Part shown: positions 50,058 through 59,319 of the stretch, one piece after another
How the letters are laid out: every line of letters begins with the position of its first letter
Numbering within the stretch: the stretch's first letter is position 1
NCBI RefSeq assembly: GCF_019203965.1
Contig: NZ_CP076448.1
Coordinates: 124,001 to 188,000 of the forward strand
DNA length: 64,000 bases
From: Elioraea tepida
GTDB lineage: Bacteria; Pseudomonadota; Alphaproteobacteria; Acetobacterales; Acetobacteraceae
Direction: 5' to 3'
Program-made: the position numbers and the translations under genes
The notes under the pieces: model-generated
What the model was told of the DNA's origin: nothing
What the model saw: the letters and a program-made list of their open reading frames with translations, nothing else
Databases searched by the model: none

Positions 50058-51277
50058 TCTCGGTCGCCGAGGCGCGGCAGCGTATTCTCGCCGCTCTCTC
50101 CCCGGTCGGCCCCGAAGTGGTCGCGCTTTCGGCCGCCTGGGGGAGGGTGCTCGCCGCTCCCGTGGCGGCGCGGCTCGACAAGCCGGGGGCGGATGTCTCG
50201 GCGATGGACGGGTTTGCGGTGCGCGCGGAGGATTGCGCCCGCCCGCCGGCGCGGCTTCGTGTCGTCGGCTCCGCGCCTGCCGGTCATCCCTTCCGGGGAA
50301 CCGTGGGGCCGGGCGAGGCGGTTCGCCTGTTCACGGGAAGCGTCATCCCCGCGGGCGCCGATTCGGTCGTGGTCCAGGAGGACACCGACTTCGCCGAGCG
50401 GGGCGAGGGGGCAGGCGAGGTCGAGATTCGCGTTGTGCCGAAGCCCGGAGCGCATGTGCGCCCGCGCGCGGGGGATTTCGCTCACGGAACAATGCTGCTC
50501 TCGCCGCCACGCCGGCTCACCGCGCGGGACGTCGGCCTCGCGGCTTCGGCCGGCCACGCCTGGCTCACGGTGCGCCGCCGGCCGCGGGTGGCGATCCTTG
50601 CGACCGGCGACGAGGTCACCCTGCCCGGCGACCCTGTGCCCGAGGGCGGGGTGGTATCCTCGAACGGTTTCGTGCTCGAGTCGGTGGTGCGCGCTGCAGG
50701 CGGAGAGCCGATCCTGTTGCCGATCGCGCCGGACGATCCCGAGGCGATCGCGGCCGCCGTCGCCGCCGCGCGGGGGGCCGATCTCGTGGTCACCTCGGGG
50801 GGCGCCTCAGTCGGCCAGCATGATCTCGTCCGCCCCGCACTCGCCCCGCTCGGGCTTGCGCTCGATTTCTGGAAGATCGCGATGCGACCGGGAAAGCCCT
50901 TCATGTTCGGCAGGGTGGGCGATGCGGCGCTGATCGGCCTTCCCGGCAACCCGGTCTCGGCCACCGTGTGCGCAATCCTGTTCCTCGTGCCTGCGATCGA
51001 GCGCCTGCTCGGCCTTCCCGGTGCGGCGCCTGCGACCGTGCGGGCGCGCGCTGGCGCGAGGCTTGCCGCGAATGACCACAGGGCAGACCATCTTCGTGCC
51101 ACGCTGGCGCGCGATGCTGACGGCGTTTTGGTGGCGACGCCCGCGGCACGGCAGGATTCGTCGCAGATGGCCGTCCTCGCTGCGGCGGATGCGCTGATCC
51201 TGCGGCCGCCCGATGCGCCAGAGGTTGCAGCAGGGGAATGGGTTGACGTGATCCCGCTTGGCGGGAGAGACATCTGA
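50054..51277 (+). CDS. moeA: molybdopterin molybdenumtransferase MoeA
   Basis: A 407-residue enzyme with [72 protein letters not shown] and [14 protein letters not shown]. It inserts molybdenum into molybdopterin. The ATG overlaps the moaC stop by four bases. In many relatives lexA follows moeA; here a chpT-like gene does. Confidence 0.96.
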   Translation: MISVAEARQRILAALSPVGPEVVALSAAWGRVLAAPVAARLDKPGADVSAMDGFAVRAEDCARPPARLRVVGSAPAGHPFRGTVGPGEAVRLFTGSVIPAGADSVVVQEDTDFAERGEGAGEVEIRVVPKPGAHVRPRAGDFAHGTMLLSPPRRLTARDVGLAASAGHAWLTVRRRPRVAILATGDEVTLPGDPVPEGGVVSSNGFVLESVVRAAGGEPILLPIAPDDPEAIAAAVAAARGADLVVTSGGASVGQHDLVRPALAPLGLALDFWKIAMRPGKPFMFGRVGDAALIGLPGNPVSATVCAILFLVPAIERLLGLPGAAPATVRARAGARLAANDHRADHLRATLARDADGVLVATPAARQDSSQMAVLAAADALILRPPDAPEVAAGEWVDVIPLGGRDI

Positions 51278-51319
51278 GCCGCCACAGCGGCGCGTGCGGG
51301 CGGAGAGGGGCAGGAAGCC

Positions 51320-51964
51320 ATGGGTGGCGGGGAGACGCCTCGAGCGGCGCAGCGCTTCGCGGAAGTGGTGGCTGCACGCCTCTGTCACGACATCAGCGGC
51401 CCGCTCTCGATCATCGCCAATGCCGTCGAGCTGGCGCGTCAGGAGGGCGGGCGCGAGGGAGGCGAAGCGATCGGGCTGATGGCCGAGGGCGCCTGCGAGG
51501 TCGCCGCGCGCGTCAAGCTGCTCCGCTCCCTGTTCGGTCCTCCTTCCGGCCCTCTCTCTGCCGAGGAGGTCGGGGCGCTCGTGCGCGGCACGATCGGAAG
51601 CGGCCGTGTCGAGGTCGATCTCTCCCCGCTCGCTCCCGGAACGGTGTTCCGGCCCGAGACCGGGCGCGTCGTGCTCGCGTCCCTGGTCGTGGCGGCGGAA
51701 GCACTGCCGCGAGGCGGAACGGTCCGGCTCCATGGCGGGGCCGAGGATTTCGCCGTGGTGATCGAGGGCCAGAACGCGGCCTGGCCCGCGCATCTGACCG
51801 CGGTTCTGGGCGGGGCTGCGCCGCTCGACGCTGCCGTTGCCGGCGGCCCGCGCGGCCTGATGGGGCCCTATCTCGCGCTGCTTGCGCGCGAGGCGGGCCT
51901 CGTGCCCTCGCTTCTGATGGGAGCGGGCACGCCGCTCCTGCGCCTTGCCGGCGCCGCGGGCTGA
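51320..51964 (+). CDS. chpT: histidine phosphotransferase ChpT
   Basis: A 214-residue protein with the ChpT layout: a dimerisation helix carrying the phospho-accepting histidine (His23 in ARLCHDISGPLSIIANAVEL) and a degenerate ATPase-like C-terminal domain (AGGPRGLMGPYLALLAREAG). ChpT relays phosphate from CckA to CtrA and CpdR in alphaproteobacterial cell-cycle control. Similarity to histidine-kinase dimerisation domains is expected for the family. The Ser after HDI is as in other ChpT proteins. Confidence 0.88.
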   Translation: MGGGETPRAAQRFAEVVAARLCHDISGPLSIIANAVELARQEGGREGGEAIGLMAEGACEVAARVKLLRSLFGPPSGPLSAEEVGALVRGTIGSGRVEVDLSPLAPGTVFRPETGRVVLASLVVAAEALPRGGTVRLHGGAEDFAVVIEGQNAAWPAHLTAVLGGAAPLDAAVAGGPRGLMGPYLALLAREAGLVPSLLMGAGTPLLRLAGAAG

Positions 51965-52002
51965 GCGCACGCCCGCGCCCTCTCGTCACGGAGAAGCAAC
52001 AG

Positions 52003-53079
52003 ATGAGCTACGCGCCCAAACCCGAGGCCATCCCGCCTGGCCTGATCAACCTCTACTCCGACACGCAGACGAAGCCCACGCCCGGCATGCGCGAGGCGAT
52101 CGCCCGCGCCGAGGTGGGCGACGAGCAGCGCGGCGAGGACCCGACGATCAACACGCTCTGCGCTCGCGTGGCGGACCTCCTCGGCAAGGAGGCGGCGATG
52201 TTCCTCCCCTCAGGCACGATGTGCAACGAGATCGCGCTCCTCGTCCATTGCCGGCCCGGCGACGAGGTGATCGGCGCATCCGACTGCCATATCCTGGTCG
52301 CCGAGGGTGGCGCGCCGGCGGCGCTCGCCTCCGTCCTTGTCACCCCGCTTCGCTCCGTTCGCGGTCTTTTCACGCCGGCCGATGTCGAGGCGGCCATCCG
52401 CCCCCCGAGCCGCTATGCGCCGCGCACACGGCTGTTGGCGGCCGAGCAGACGGCGAACATGGGCGGCGGAACGGTCTGGCCCGTCGCGCAGCTGAACGAG
52501 GTTGCGGACACGGCGAAGCGCCACGGGCTCGCCACCCATCTCGATGGCGCGCGGCTGATGAACGCCGTCGTTGCCTCCGGCGTTCCCGCAGCGGAGCACG
52601 CGAAGGGCTTCGATACGGCCTGGATCGATTTCACAAAGGGGCTCGGCGCTCCGGTCGGCGCCGTGCTCGCGGGCTCGCTGGCGCTGATCGGCGAGGCCTG
52701 GCGGTGGAAGCAGCGGCTCGGCGGCGCGTTCCGCCAGGGCGGCATCTGCGCCGCCGGCTGCCTCTACGCGCTCGACCATCATGTCGAGCGTCTGGCCGAG
52801 GACCATGCGCATGCGCGCCTGCTCGTCGCTGGGCTCGCCCAGCTTCCCGGCATCGCCGTCGAGACTCCCGAGACCAACCTCGTCTTCTTCGACGTCTCCG
52901 GAACCGGAATGACCGCGGAGGCGTTCTGCGTTGCGCTCGAGGCGGAAGGCGTGCGGATGGGCGCGATGGGGCGGACGCGCGTGCGCGCCTGCACCCACCT
53001 CGACGTGACCGAGCGGGACATGCGAACCGCGCTCGGTGCGGTTGAGCGCGTTCTTGCGGCCGTGCGCCGCGCGGCCTGA
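52003..53079 (+). CDS. threonine aldolase/beta-eliminating lyase family protein
   Basis: A 358-residue fold-type I PLP enzyme. Low-specificity L-threonine aldolase features are LYSDTQTKPTPGMREAIARA, AAMFLPSGTMCNEIAL, HLDGARLMNAVV and IDFTKGLGAPVGAVLAGS, whose lysine should bind PLP. It would split threonine or other beta-hydroxy amino acids into glycine and an aldehyde. Its end abuts the deacetylase-like gene on the other strand, one base apart. Threonine-type substrate is inferred from family only. Confidence 0.88.
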   Translation: MSYAPKPEAIPPGLINLYSDTQTKPTPGMREAIARAEVGDEQRGEDPTINTLCARVADLLGKEAAMFLPSGTMCNEIALLVHCRPGDEVIGASDCHILVAEGGAPAALASVLVTPLRSVRGLFTPADVEAAIRPPSRYAPRTRLLAAEQTANMGGGTVWPVAQLNEVADTAKRHGLATHLDGARLMNAVVASGVPAAEHAKGFDTAWIDFTKGLGAPVGAVLAGSLALIGEAWRWKQRLGGAFRQGGICAAGCLYALDHHVERLAEDHAHARLLVAGLAQLPGIAVETPETNLVFFDVSGTGMTAEAFCVALEAEGVRMGAMGRTRVRACTHLDVTERDMRTALGAVERVLAAVRRAA

Positions 53080-54114
53080 TCAGCCGCCGAACCCGGCCAT
53101 GAAGCGGTCGAGCAGAACCGGCAGGGCCTCGACCGCGTATCCGCCCTCCTGCACAATCACGGTCGGCAGGCCGAGCGCCGCGATGCGCGCTCCGGCGCGG
53201 GCGAAGGCATCATCCGAGACCTCGAGGAAGCCGAGCGGCTCGTGCGCCGAGGCATCGAAACCGAGCGCGAGCACGAGCGCGTCCGCCCCGAACCCGGCGA
53301 TCGCATCGCAGCCGGCGTCGATCGCCTCGAGCCAGGGCCCGTCTCCCGCACGTCGCGGCAGCGGATGGTTGAGGTTTGCGCCTTCTCCGCCAGGGCCGCC
53401 GCGCTCGCTCGCGTGACCGACATACCAGGGATAGTAGAAGTTCGGATCGCCGTGGACGCTGACCGTTAGCACATCGGGCCGATACCAGAAGATCCCCTGC
53501 GTGCCGTTGCCGTGATGGCTGTCGATGTCGAGCACTGCGACGCGCGCAGCCCCCGAGGCCCGCAGCGTCTCGGCCGCGAGCGCGCTGTTGTTGAGGTAGC
53601 AGTGCCCGCCGGCGCGCGCGGCATAGGCGTGATGGCCGGGCGGCCGGCAGAGCGCATAGGCCGCCCGTGCACCGGCGGCGACCTCCGCGGCGGCGGCGGC
53701 TGCGCACGCGGCGGCGGCCACAGCCGACGCCCAGGTCGCGGGACCGATCGCACAGGCCGTGTCGGCCATGTACCAACCGGCTTGCGAAACGATCCCGCTG
53801 CCCATCCGCCCGCCTTGGGCGAGCATCTCCGGTGTCGGGTGCATGTTGGGAACGATCTCCGGCCCCGCCTCGTGCTGCGCCGACCACGCGGTCCAGCCCT
53901 CGCGCAGGAAGTGGAGATAGCCCTCGTCATGCACCGAGGCGAGCAGCGGCGGCGGCGCGGCGGGAGGGGTGACCACCGTCAAGCCGAGCGCTTCCGCCCC
54001 GGCGAGCAGAGCGGCAGCCCTCGCGGGCACCTCGAAGCAGGGCACGACCTTGCCGCGCATCAGGAAGAAGCGTGGGGCATGCAGCATCTGGTCTGGGTGA
54101 TGGAAGACGCGCAT
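53080..54114 (-). CDS. histone deacetylase-family amidohydrolase (acetylpolyamine type)
   Basis: A 344-residue zinc amidohydrolase of the HDAC/acetylpolyamine amidohydrolase family: SVHDEGYLHFLREG, LCRPPGHHAYAARAGGHCYLNN (catalytic histidines), LDIDSHHGNGTQGIFW (zinc ligands), VSVHGDPNFYYPWY and ALVLALGFDASAHEPLG. Bacterial members deacetylate polyamines or other amides. The ABC and peptidase operon begins 122 bp upstream in the opposite direction, so the two may share a control region. Substrate is not readable from the sequence. Confidence 0.9.
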   Translation of the reverse strand: MRVFHHPDQMLHAPRFFLMRGKVVPCFEVPARAAALLAGAEALGLTVVTPPAAPPPLLASVHDEGYLHFLREGWTAWSAQHEAGPEIVPNMHPTPEMLAQGGRMGSGIVSQAGWYMADTACAIGPATWASAVAAAACAAAAAAEVAAGARAAYALCRPPGHHAYAARAGGHCYLNNSALAAETLRASGAARVAVLDIDSHHGNGTQGIFWYRPDVLTVSVHGDPNFYYPWYVGHASERGGPGGEGANLNHPLPRRAGDGPWLEAIDAGCDAIAGFGADALVLALGFDASAHEPLGFLEVSDDAFARAGARIAALGLPTVIVQEGGYAVEALPVLLDRFMAGFGG

Positions 54115-54236
54115 CGCTCCCTCCTTGGCACGGCCCGACGCTAGGTCGGGCGCGCGCTGCAGGCAACCTGCCTTGCCGCCATCGCTCTGCCCGCGATAGC
54201 CTAAGCGAGGGAAGCTTGTGAGAGGGGGACAACCAG

Positions 54237-55838
54237 ATGATCACCGAAGCGACGCTCGACCGCCGCACCCTGCTTGCCGGTGCCGCCGCTGCGCCAGTGT
54301 TGATGACGGCCGCCGAGGCGCTGGCGCAAGGGCGCGAGCCGCGCCGCGGCGGCATCCTGAACAGCATCATCACGCCCGAGCCGCCTCTGCTCGTGCTCGG
54401 CGTGAACAACCAGGGGCCGACGCTGATCGTCGCCTCGAAGATTTATCAGGGCCTCCTCACCGTCTCGCCCAAGCTCGAGCCGGAGCCCGTGCTCGCAAGG
54501 TCCTGGGCCCGCAGCGAGGACGGCCTGACCTACACCTTCTCGCTCGAGCGGGGCGTGAAGTGGCATGACGGGCGCGACTTCACCGCCGAGGACGTGATCT
54601 TCTCGATCATGAAGTTTCACATGGAGGTGAACCCGCGTGCGCGGGCGATCCTGCAGCGGATCGACAAGGCGGAAGCGCCGGACGCGCACACCGTGCGCTT
54701 CACGCTCAAGGCACCGTTTGAGCCGTTCCTCCTGATCTTCGACGTCACCGGCTGCGCGATCGTGCCCAAGCACATCTACGACGGCACCGACTACCGAAAC
54801 AACCCAGCGAACGCGACTCCGATCGGAACCGGACCGTTCCGCCTGGCGGAATGGCAGCGCGGCAACTTCATCCGCCTCGTCCGGAACGACGCCTACTGGA
54901 AGCCCGGCCAGCCCTATCTCGACGGCATCACGTGGCGGATCGTCCCGGACAGCCAGAGCCGCGCGCTCGCCCTGCAGACGGGCCAGGTGCAGATGACCAC
55001 CTCGAACGACATCGAGCCGTTCGACGTTCCGCGCTTCCAGGCACAGCCGAACCTCGAAGTGCGGCAGGACGGTTGGGAACTGTTCGCCCCGCTCTCCTGG
55101 ATCGAGATCAACAATCGGCTCGACAACCTGAAGGACCCGCGCTTCCGCCGCGCGATCGCGCATGCGGTGGACCGGAACTTCATCGCCCAGAGGCTGTGGT
55201 TCGGCGTCGGCAAGCCAGCGACCAGCCCGATCGCCTCGGCCACACGCTTCCACGATCCCTCCGTGCAGATGCCGGCCTTCAACCCGCGCGAGGCGATCGC
55301 GATCCTCGACGGCATGGGCTTGCGGCCGAACGCGCAAGGCATCCGTGCCTCGTTCAAGATGATGCAGCTTCCCTATGGCGAGGTGTGGAACCGACTGTCG
55401 GAGTATCTCCGCCAGGCATTGCGGCAGGTCGGGCTCGAGGTCACGCTCGAGAGCACCGATGTCGCGGGCTGGGTTCGCCGTCTCGCGAACTGGGAGTTCG
55501 AGACCACGATCAACTTCGTCTATCAGTGGGGCGACCCGACCCTCGGTGTCGAGCGAACCTACGTGACCTCGAACATCCAGAAGGTCGCCTTTACCAACAC
55601 CGCCGGATACTCGAACCCCGAGGTCGACCGGCTGTTCGAGGCGGCGCGCAACGCCGCGCAGGCGGAGGAACGTCGGCGTCTTTTCTCCGAGGTGCAAAAG
55701 AAGCTGGTCGAGGACATGCCGCTTGTGTGGCTCATGGAGCTCTCCTTCCCGACGATCCATGACCGTCGCCTGCGCAACGTGATCACCACGGGCACCGGCG
55801 TGCACAAGAGCTTCGACGACGTCTTCTTCGCCGCCTGA
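54237..55838 (+). CDS. ABC transporter substrate-binding protein (SBP family 5, Tat-type leader)
   Basis: A 533-residue binding protein. The leader has a twin-arginine pattern (LDRRTLLAGAAAAPVLMTAA, cleavage near ALAQ-GRE). Family-5 motifs are visible: VLARSWARSEDGLTYTFSLE, GVKWHDGRDFTAEDVIFSI, and ATPIGTGPFRLAEWQRGNFI. It is the first gene of a seven-gene plus-strand operon and feeds the two permeases that follow. Ligand unknown; the hydrolases downstream point to peptide-like or N-acylated amino acids. Confidence 0.93.
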   Translation: MITEATLDRRTLLAGAAAAPVLMTAAEALAQGREPRRGGILNSIITPEPPLLVLGVNNQGPTLIVASKIYQGLLTVSPKLEPEPVLARSWARSEDGLTYTFSLERGVKWHDGRDFTAEDVIFSIMKFHMEVNPRARAILQRIDKAEAPDAHTVRFTLKAPFEPFLLIFDVTGCAIVPKHIYDGTDYRNNPANATPIGTGPFRLAEWQRGNFIRLVRNDAYWKPGQPYLDGITWRIVPDSQSRALALQTGQVQMTTSNDIEPFDVPRFQAQPNLEVRQDGWELFAPLSWIEINNRLDNLKDPRFRRAIAHAVDRNFIAQRLWFGVGKPATSPIASATRFHDPSVQMPAFNPREAIAILDGMGLRPNAQGIRASFKMMQLPYGEVWNRLSEYLRQALRQVGLEVTLESTDVAGWVRRLANWEFETTINFVYQWGDPTLGVERTYVTSNIQKVAFTNTAGYSNPEVDRLFEAARNAAQAEERRRLFSEVQKKLVEDMPLVWLMELSFPTIHDRRLRNVITTGTGVHKSFDDVFFAA

Positions 55839-55859
55839 GGGCGCAGCCGACCGCGGTCG

Positions 55860-56843
55860 ATGGGTGCGACGAAGCTTCTGAGGTTCCTTGCCGGCAGGAG
55901 CGTGAAGGCGGTGGTCGTGATCATCGCGATCATCGTCTTTCAGTTCCTGCTGATCCGGCTTGCGCCCGGCGATCCGGCAAGCGTGATCGCCGGGCAGTCC
56001 GGTGCCGCCGATCCGCTCTTCATGCAGCAGCTCCGCGAGCAGTTCGGTCTTGACCGGCCGCTGCACGAGCAGCTCTTGATCTATCTCCGCGACATGCTGA
56101 GCCTCGATCTCGGGTTCAGCCACAGGCAGCAGCAGCCGGTGGCGCAGCTGATCTTTGAGCGCCTCCCGGCCACGCTCCTGCTCACCGGCACGGCCTTCCT
56201 GTTCGCCGTCTCTGTCGGTGTGGCGCTCGGCGTGATGGCGGCACGTCGCGTCGGGCGAGCAGCGGACAGCGTCATCACCGTGCTCGCGCTGACGTTCTAC
56301 GCGACGCCGATCTTCTGGGTCGGGCTTCTGCTCGTGCTCGTGTTCTCCGTCTGGCTCGAGTGGCTGCCGAGCTTCGGCATGCACACGGTCGGCGCCGAGC
56401 TCGGCGGCCTTGCCCGAGCGCTCGACGTGGCGAAGCACCTGGTCCTGCCCGCCCTGACCCTCGGCCTCTTCTTTCTTGCGATCTACGCCCGGCTTGCGCG
56501 CGCCTCCATGCTCGAGGTGGCCGACCAGGACTTCGTGCGCACCGCCCGCGCCAAGGGCGTTCCGGAGGGGCGGATCGTGCGCGCGCACATCCTGCGCAAC
56601 GCGCTCCTGCCCGTGATCACCTTCGCCGGAATCCAGGCAGGCCAGCTCGTGGGCGGATCGATCCTGGTTGAGACCGTGTTCGCCTGGCCCGGTATTGGCC
56701 GCCTTGCCTTCGATGCTCTGCTCGCGCGCGACTATGCGACGCTGCTCGGGGTGTTCTTCTGCACGGCGGTGATGGTCGTCCTCTTCAACCTCGTGACCGA
56801 CCTCCTCTACGCGGTGGTCGATCCCCGGGTGGAGGTGGCATGA
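55860..56843 (+). CDS. ABC transporter permease (DppB-like)
   Basis: A 327-residue inner-membrane permease with an N-terminal anchor (VVIIAIIVFQFLLIRLAPGD), about six helices and the EAA loop TARAKGVPEGRIVRAHILRN, then ETVFAWPGIGRLAFDALLA. The C-terminal motif is DLLYAVVDPRV. It partners with the DppC-like product. It starts 21 bases after the binding-protein stop. A Gly-Asp-Pro segment after the first helix (RLAPGDPAS) is typical. Confidence 0.93.
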   Translation: MGATKLLRFLAGRSVKAVVVIIAIIVFQFLLIRLAPGDPASVIAGQSGAADPLFMQQLREQFGLDRPLHEQLLIYLRDMLSLDLGFSHRQQQPVAQLIFERLPATLLLTGTAFLFAVSVGVALGVMAARRVGRAADSVITVLALTFYATPIFWVGLLLVLVFSVWLEWLPSFGMHTVGAELGGLARALDVAKHLVLPALTLGLFFLAIYARLARASMLEVADQDFVRTARAKGVPEGRIVRAHILRNALLPVITFAGIQAGQLVGGSILVETVFAWPGIGRLAFDALLARDYATLLGVFFCTAVMVVLFNLVTDLLYAVVDPRVEVA

Positions 56844-56853
56844 GGGCCGCCCG

Positions 56854-57696
56854 GTGAGCTTCTGGCGTCGCTTCGCCCGCAATCTCGGGGCGATGGCCGG
56901 GCTCGTGATCCTTCTCCTCGTCGCCCTGATGGCGGCGCTCGCCCCCGTGATCTACCCATTCAGCCCGTGGGAGATGCGCGGCATCCCCTTCATGCCGCCG
57001 GGCGAGGGCGGCTTCCTGCTCGGCTCGGACAGCCTCGGCCGCGACGTCGCCGCCGGGATCGCGCATGGCGCTCTCGTCTCGTTCCTTGTCGGCGGCGTCT
57101 CGACCGTGGTGGCGCTCGCGCTCGGCGTCACGCTCGGCTCGGTGGCGGGCTATTTCGGCGGCTGGGTCGATGACGCGATCATGCGCTTCACGGAGTTCTT
57201 CCAGACAATCCCGAGCTTCGTGCTCGCGGTGGTTCTGGTCGCGATCTTCACACCTTCCATCACCTCGATCGTCGTCGCAATCGCTCTGGTGTCCTGGCCG
57301 CCGGTGACGCGCGTGGTGCGGGCCGAGTTCCTGTCCTTGCGCTCGCGCGAGTTCGTTCAGGCGGCGGAGGTGCTCGGCCGCGGCCCCATCGCCATCATGG
57401 CCACCGAGATCCTGCCGAACGCGCTCTCGCCCATCATCGTTCTCGCCTCGCTGATGGTCGCGACCGCGATCCTGCTCGAGAGCTCGCTCTCCTTCCTTGG
57501 CTTGGGCGATCCGAACCTGATGTCCTGGGGGTTCATGATCGGCTCCGGCCGAAGCGTGATCCGAATCGCCTGGTGGATGAGCGTCTTTCCAGGGATCGCC
57601 ATCTTCCTCACCGTGCTCGCCTTGAACCTTGTCGGCGAGGGGCTGAACGATGCGCTGAACCCGCGGCTTGCCCGCCGCGGCGCGCTGCCGGCGTGA
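56854..57696 (+). CDS. ABC transporter permease (DppC-like)
   Basis: A 280-residue permease opening at GTG (56854), 10 bases after the DppB-like stop. It has the first helix (MAGLVILLLVALMAALAPV), LLGSDSLGRDVAAGIAHG, and the EAA loop QAAEVLGRGPIAIMATEILPN. Near the C-terminus is LESSLSFLGLGDPNLMSWG. The stop is overlapped by the GTG of the ATPase gene (GTGA). It completes the channel of the importer. Confidence 0.93.
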   Translation: MSFWRRFARNLGAMAGLVILLLVALMAALAPVIYPFSPWEMRGIPFMPPGEGGFLLGSDSLGRDVAAGIAHGALVSFLVGGVSTVVALALGVTLGSVAGYFGGWVDDAIMRFTEFFQTIPSFVLAVVLVAIFTPSITSIVVAIALVSWPPVTRVVRAEFLSLRSREFVQAAEVLGRGPIAIMATEILPNALSPIIVLASLMVATAILLESSLSFLGLGDPNLMSWGFMIGSGRSVIRIAWWMSVFPGIAIFLTVLALNLVGEGLNDALNPRLARRGALPA

Positions 57697-59306
57697 CCGC
57701 TCCGGTGCTTGCCATCGAGGGGCTGACGATCGGCCTCCCCGCCGGCGGCGACCGCGCCAACGCCGTCGAGGACGTGTCGCTCTTGGTACGGCCCGGAGAG
57801 ATCGTCTGCGTCGTCGGCGAAAGCGGGTCGGGCAAGTCGATCACCGCTTCGGCGGTGATGGGGCTTCTGCCCAAGGGCCTGCCGATTCGGTCCGGCCGGA
57901 TCATCTTCGAGGGGAAGGATCTCCTGAGGCTCCCGCCGGAGGCGCTGCGCGCGCTCCGCGGTGCCCGGCTCGGGATGGTGTTCCAGGAGCCGATGACCGC
58001 GCTCAACCCGCTGATGCGGATCGGCGAGCAGATCGCCGAAGCGTTCTGCGTGCACGGGGTGCGCGGCGACCTGCGCGCGCGCGTGCTCGCGCTGCTCGAG
58101 GATGTGCGTCTGCCCGACCCGCCCGCGATCATCGACGCCTATCCGTTCCGCCTCTCCGGTGGGCAGAGGCAGCGGGTGATGATCGCGATGGCGCTGGCAC
58201 TCGGCCCCTCGCTTCTCATCGCCGATGAGCCGACCACTGCCCTCGATGTTACGACCCAGATGCAGATCCTGCGGCTGATCCGGAACCTGCAGGAGCATCG
58301 CGGCACCGGGGTTCTCTTCATCACCCACGATTTCGGCGTCGTCGCCGAGATCGCCGACCACGTGGTGGTGATGCAGCATGGGCGCATCGTCGAGCAGGGG
58401 GACGCGGGTCGCGTCCTCAACGCGCCATCGCATCCCTACACGCGGGCGCTGATCGCGGCCGTGCCGCACGGCAGGGCCCGGCCAGCCGCTGCGTCGGCGT
58501 CGGAACCCGTGCTCGAGGTGGAGCGGCTCGACAAGTCGTTCCGGCGCGGGGCTGGGCTGTTCCGCCGCGGCGTGCCGGTGCCGGCGGTCGCGGATGCCAC
58601 CTTCACTCTCAGCAAGGGCGAGACCCTGGGCGTCGTTGGCGAGAGCGGGTCGGGCAAGAGCACGCTCGCGCGCTGTGTGGTTCGGCTGATCGAGCCTGAC
58701 CGTGGCAGGATAGCCTTCCGCGGCACCGATCTCCTCGCGCTGCGCCGCGCCGCGATGAAGCCGTTTCGTTCGCGCATCCAGATGGTATTCCAGGACCCGT
58801 ACGCCTCGCTCAACCCGCGCCGCCGCGTGGGCGACATCATCGCCGAAGGGCCGGTCAGCCACGGCATGCCGCGCGCCGAGGCGCTGGCACGGGCGCGCGA
58901 GCTCCTCTCCCTCGTGCAGCTTGACCCGGGCGCGATGGACCGTTTCCCCCACGAGTTCTCGGGTGGGCAGCGACAGAGGATCGGAATCGCGCGGGCGCTC
59001 GCTCTCGAGCCCGAGCTGCTTGTCGCCGACGAGCCGGTGAGCGCACTCGATGTCTCGGTGCAGGCGCAGATCCTCGAGCTGCTCGACGGGCTGCGTCGGC
59101 GGCTCAGCCTCACCATGCTGTTCATCACCCATGACCTCCGCGTGGCGGCACAGGTGTGCGACCGGATCGCCGTGATGCAGAAGGGCAGGATCGTGGAGCT
59201 CGGGGAGACGGCCAGGGTGTTCGGTGCGCCGCAACACCCCTACACGCGCGAGCTTCTCGAGTCCATTCCGGGACGGACATGGACGCCGCCGCTCGAGGCG
59301 GCGTGA
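57693..59306 (+). CDS. double ATP-binding protein of peptide-type ABC transporter (DppD-DppF fusion)
   Basis: A 537-residue protein with two full ATPase modules in one chain. The first (about 1-260) has [41 protein letters not shown] and [12 protein letters not shown]. The second (about 275-530) has [42 protein letters not shown] and [12 protein letters not shown]. The cysteine-rich oligopeptide tail found in separate DppD/DppF proteins is reduced. Such fusions are known in GsiA-like systems. Translation starts at GTG coupled to the permease. This operon needs only one ATPase gene where the 12.8-21.5 kb importer uses two. Confidence 0.93.
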   Translation: MTAPVLAIEGLTIGLPAGGDRANAVEDVSLLVRPGEIVCVVGESGSGKSITASAVMGLLPKGLPIRSGRIIFEGKDLLRLPPEALRALRGARLGMVFQEPMTALNPLMRIGEQIAEAFCVHGVRGDLRARVLALLEDVRLPDPPAIIDAYPFRLSGGQRQRVMIAMALALGPSLLIADEPTTALDVTTQMQILRLIRNLQEHRGTGVLFITHDFGVVAEIADHVVVMQHGRIVEQGDAGRVLNAPSHPYTRALIAAVPHGRARPAAASASEPVLEVERLDKSFRRGAGLFRRGVPVPAVADATFTLSKGETLGVVGESGSGKSTLARCVVRLIEPDRGRIAFRGTDLLALRRAAMKPFRSRIQMVFQDPYASLNPRRRVGDIIAEGPVSHGMPRAEALARARELLSLVQLDPGAMDRFPHEFSGGQRQRIGIARALALEPELLVADEPVSALDVSVQAQILELLDGLRRRLSLTMLFITHDLRVAAQVCDRIAVMQKGRIVELGETARVFGAPQHPYTRELLESIPGRTWTPPLEAA

Positions 59307-59319
59307 GGGGAAGGCGGAG

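Noticed and set aside
53080-54114. Recent transfer of a eukaryotic histone deacetylase
   Set aside because: The motifs fit ordinary bacterial acetylpolyamine/HDAC-family amidohydrolases, and base composition looks like its neighbours.
54201-56882. An 893-codon open frame opposite the binding-protein and permease genes
   Set aside because: It is low-complexity, His/Glu/Arg-rich, with no motif, and spans two genes whose own strand carries clear family motifs.
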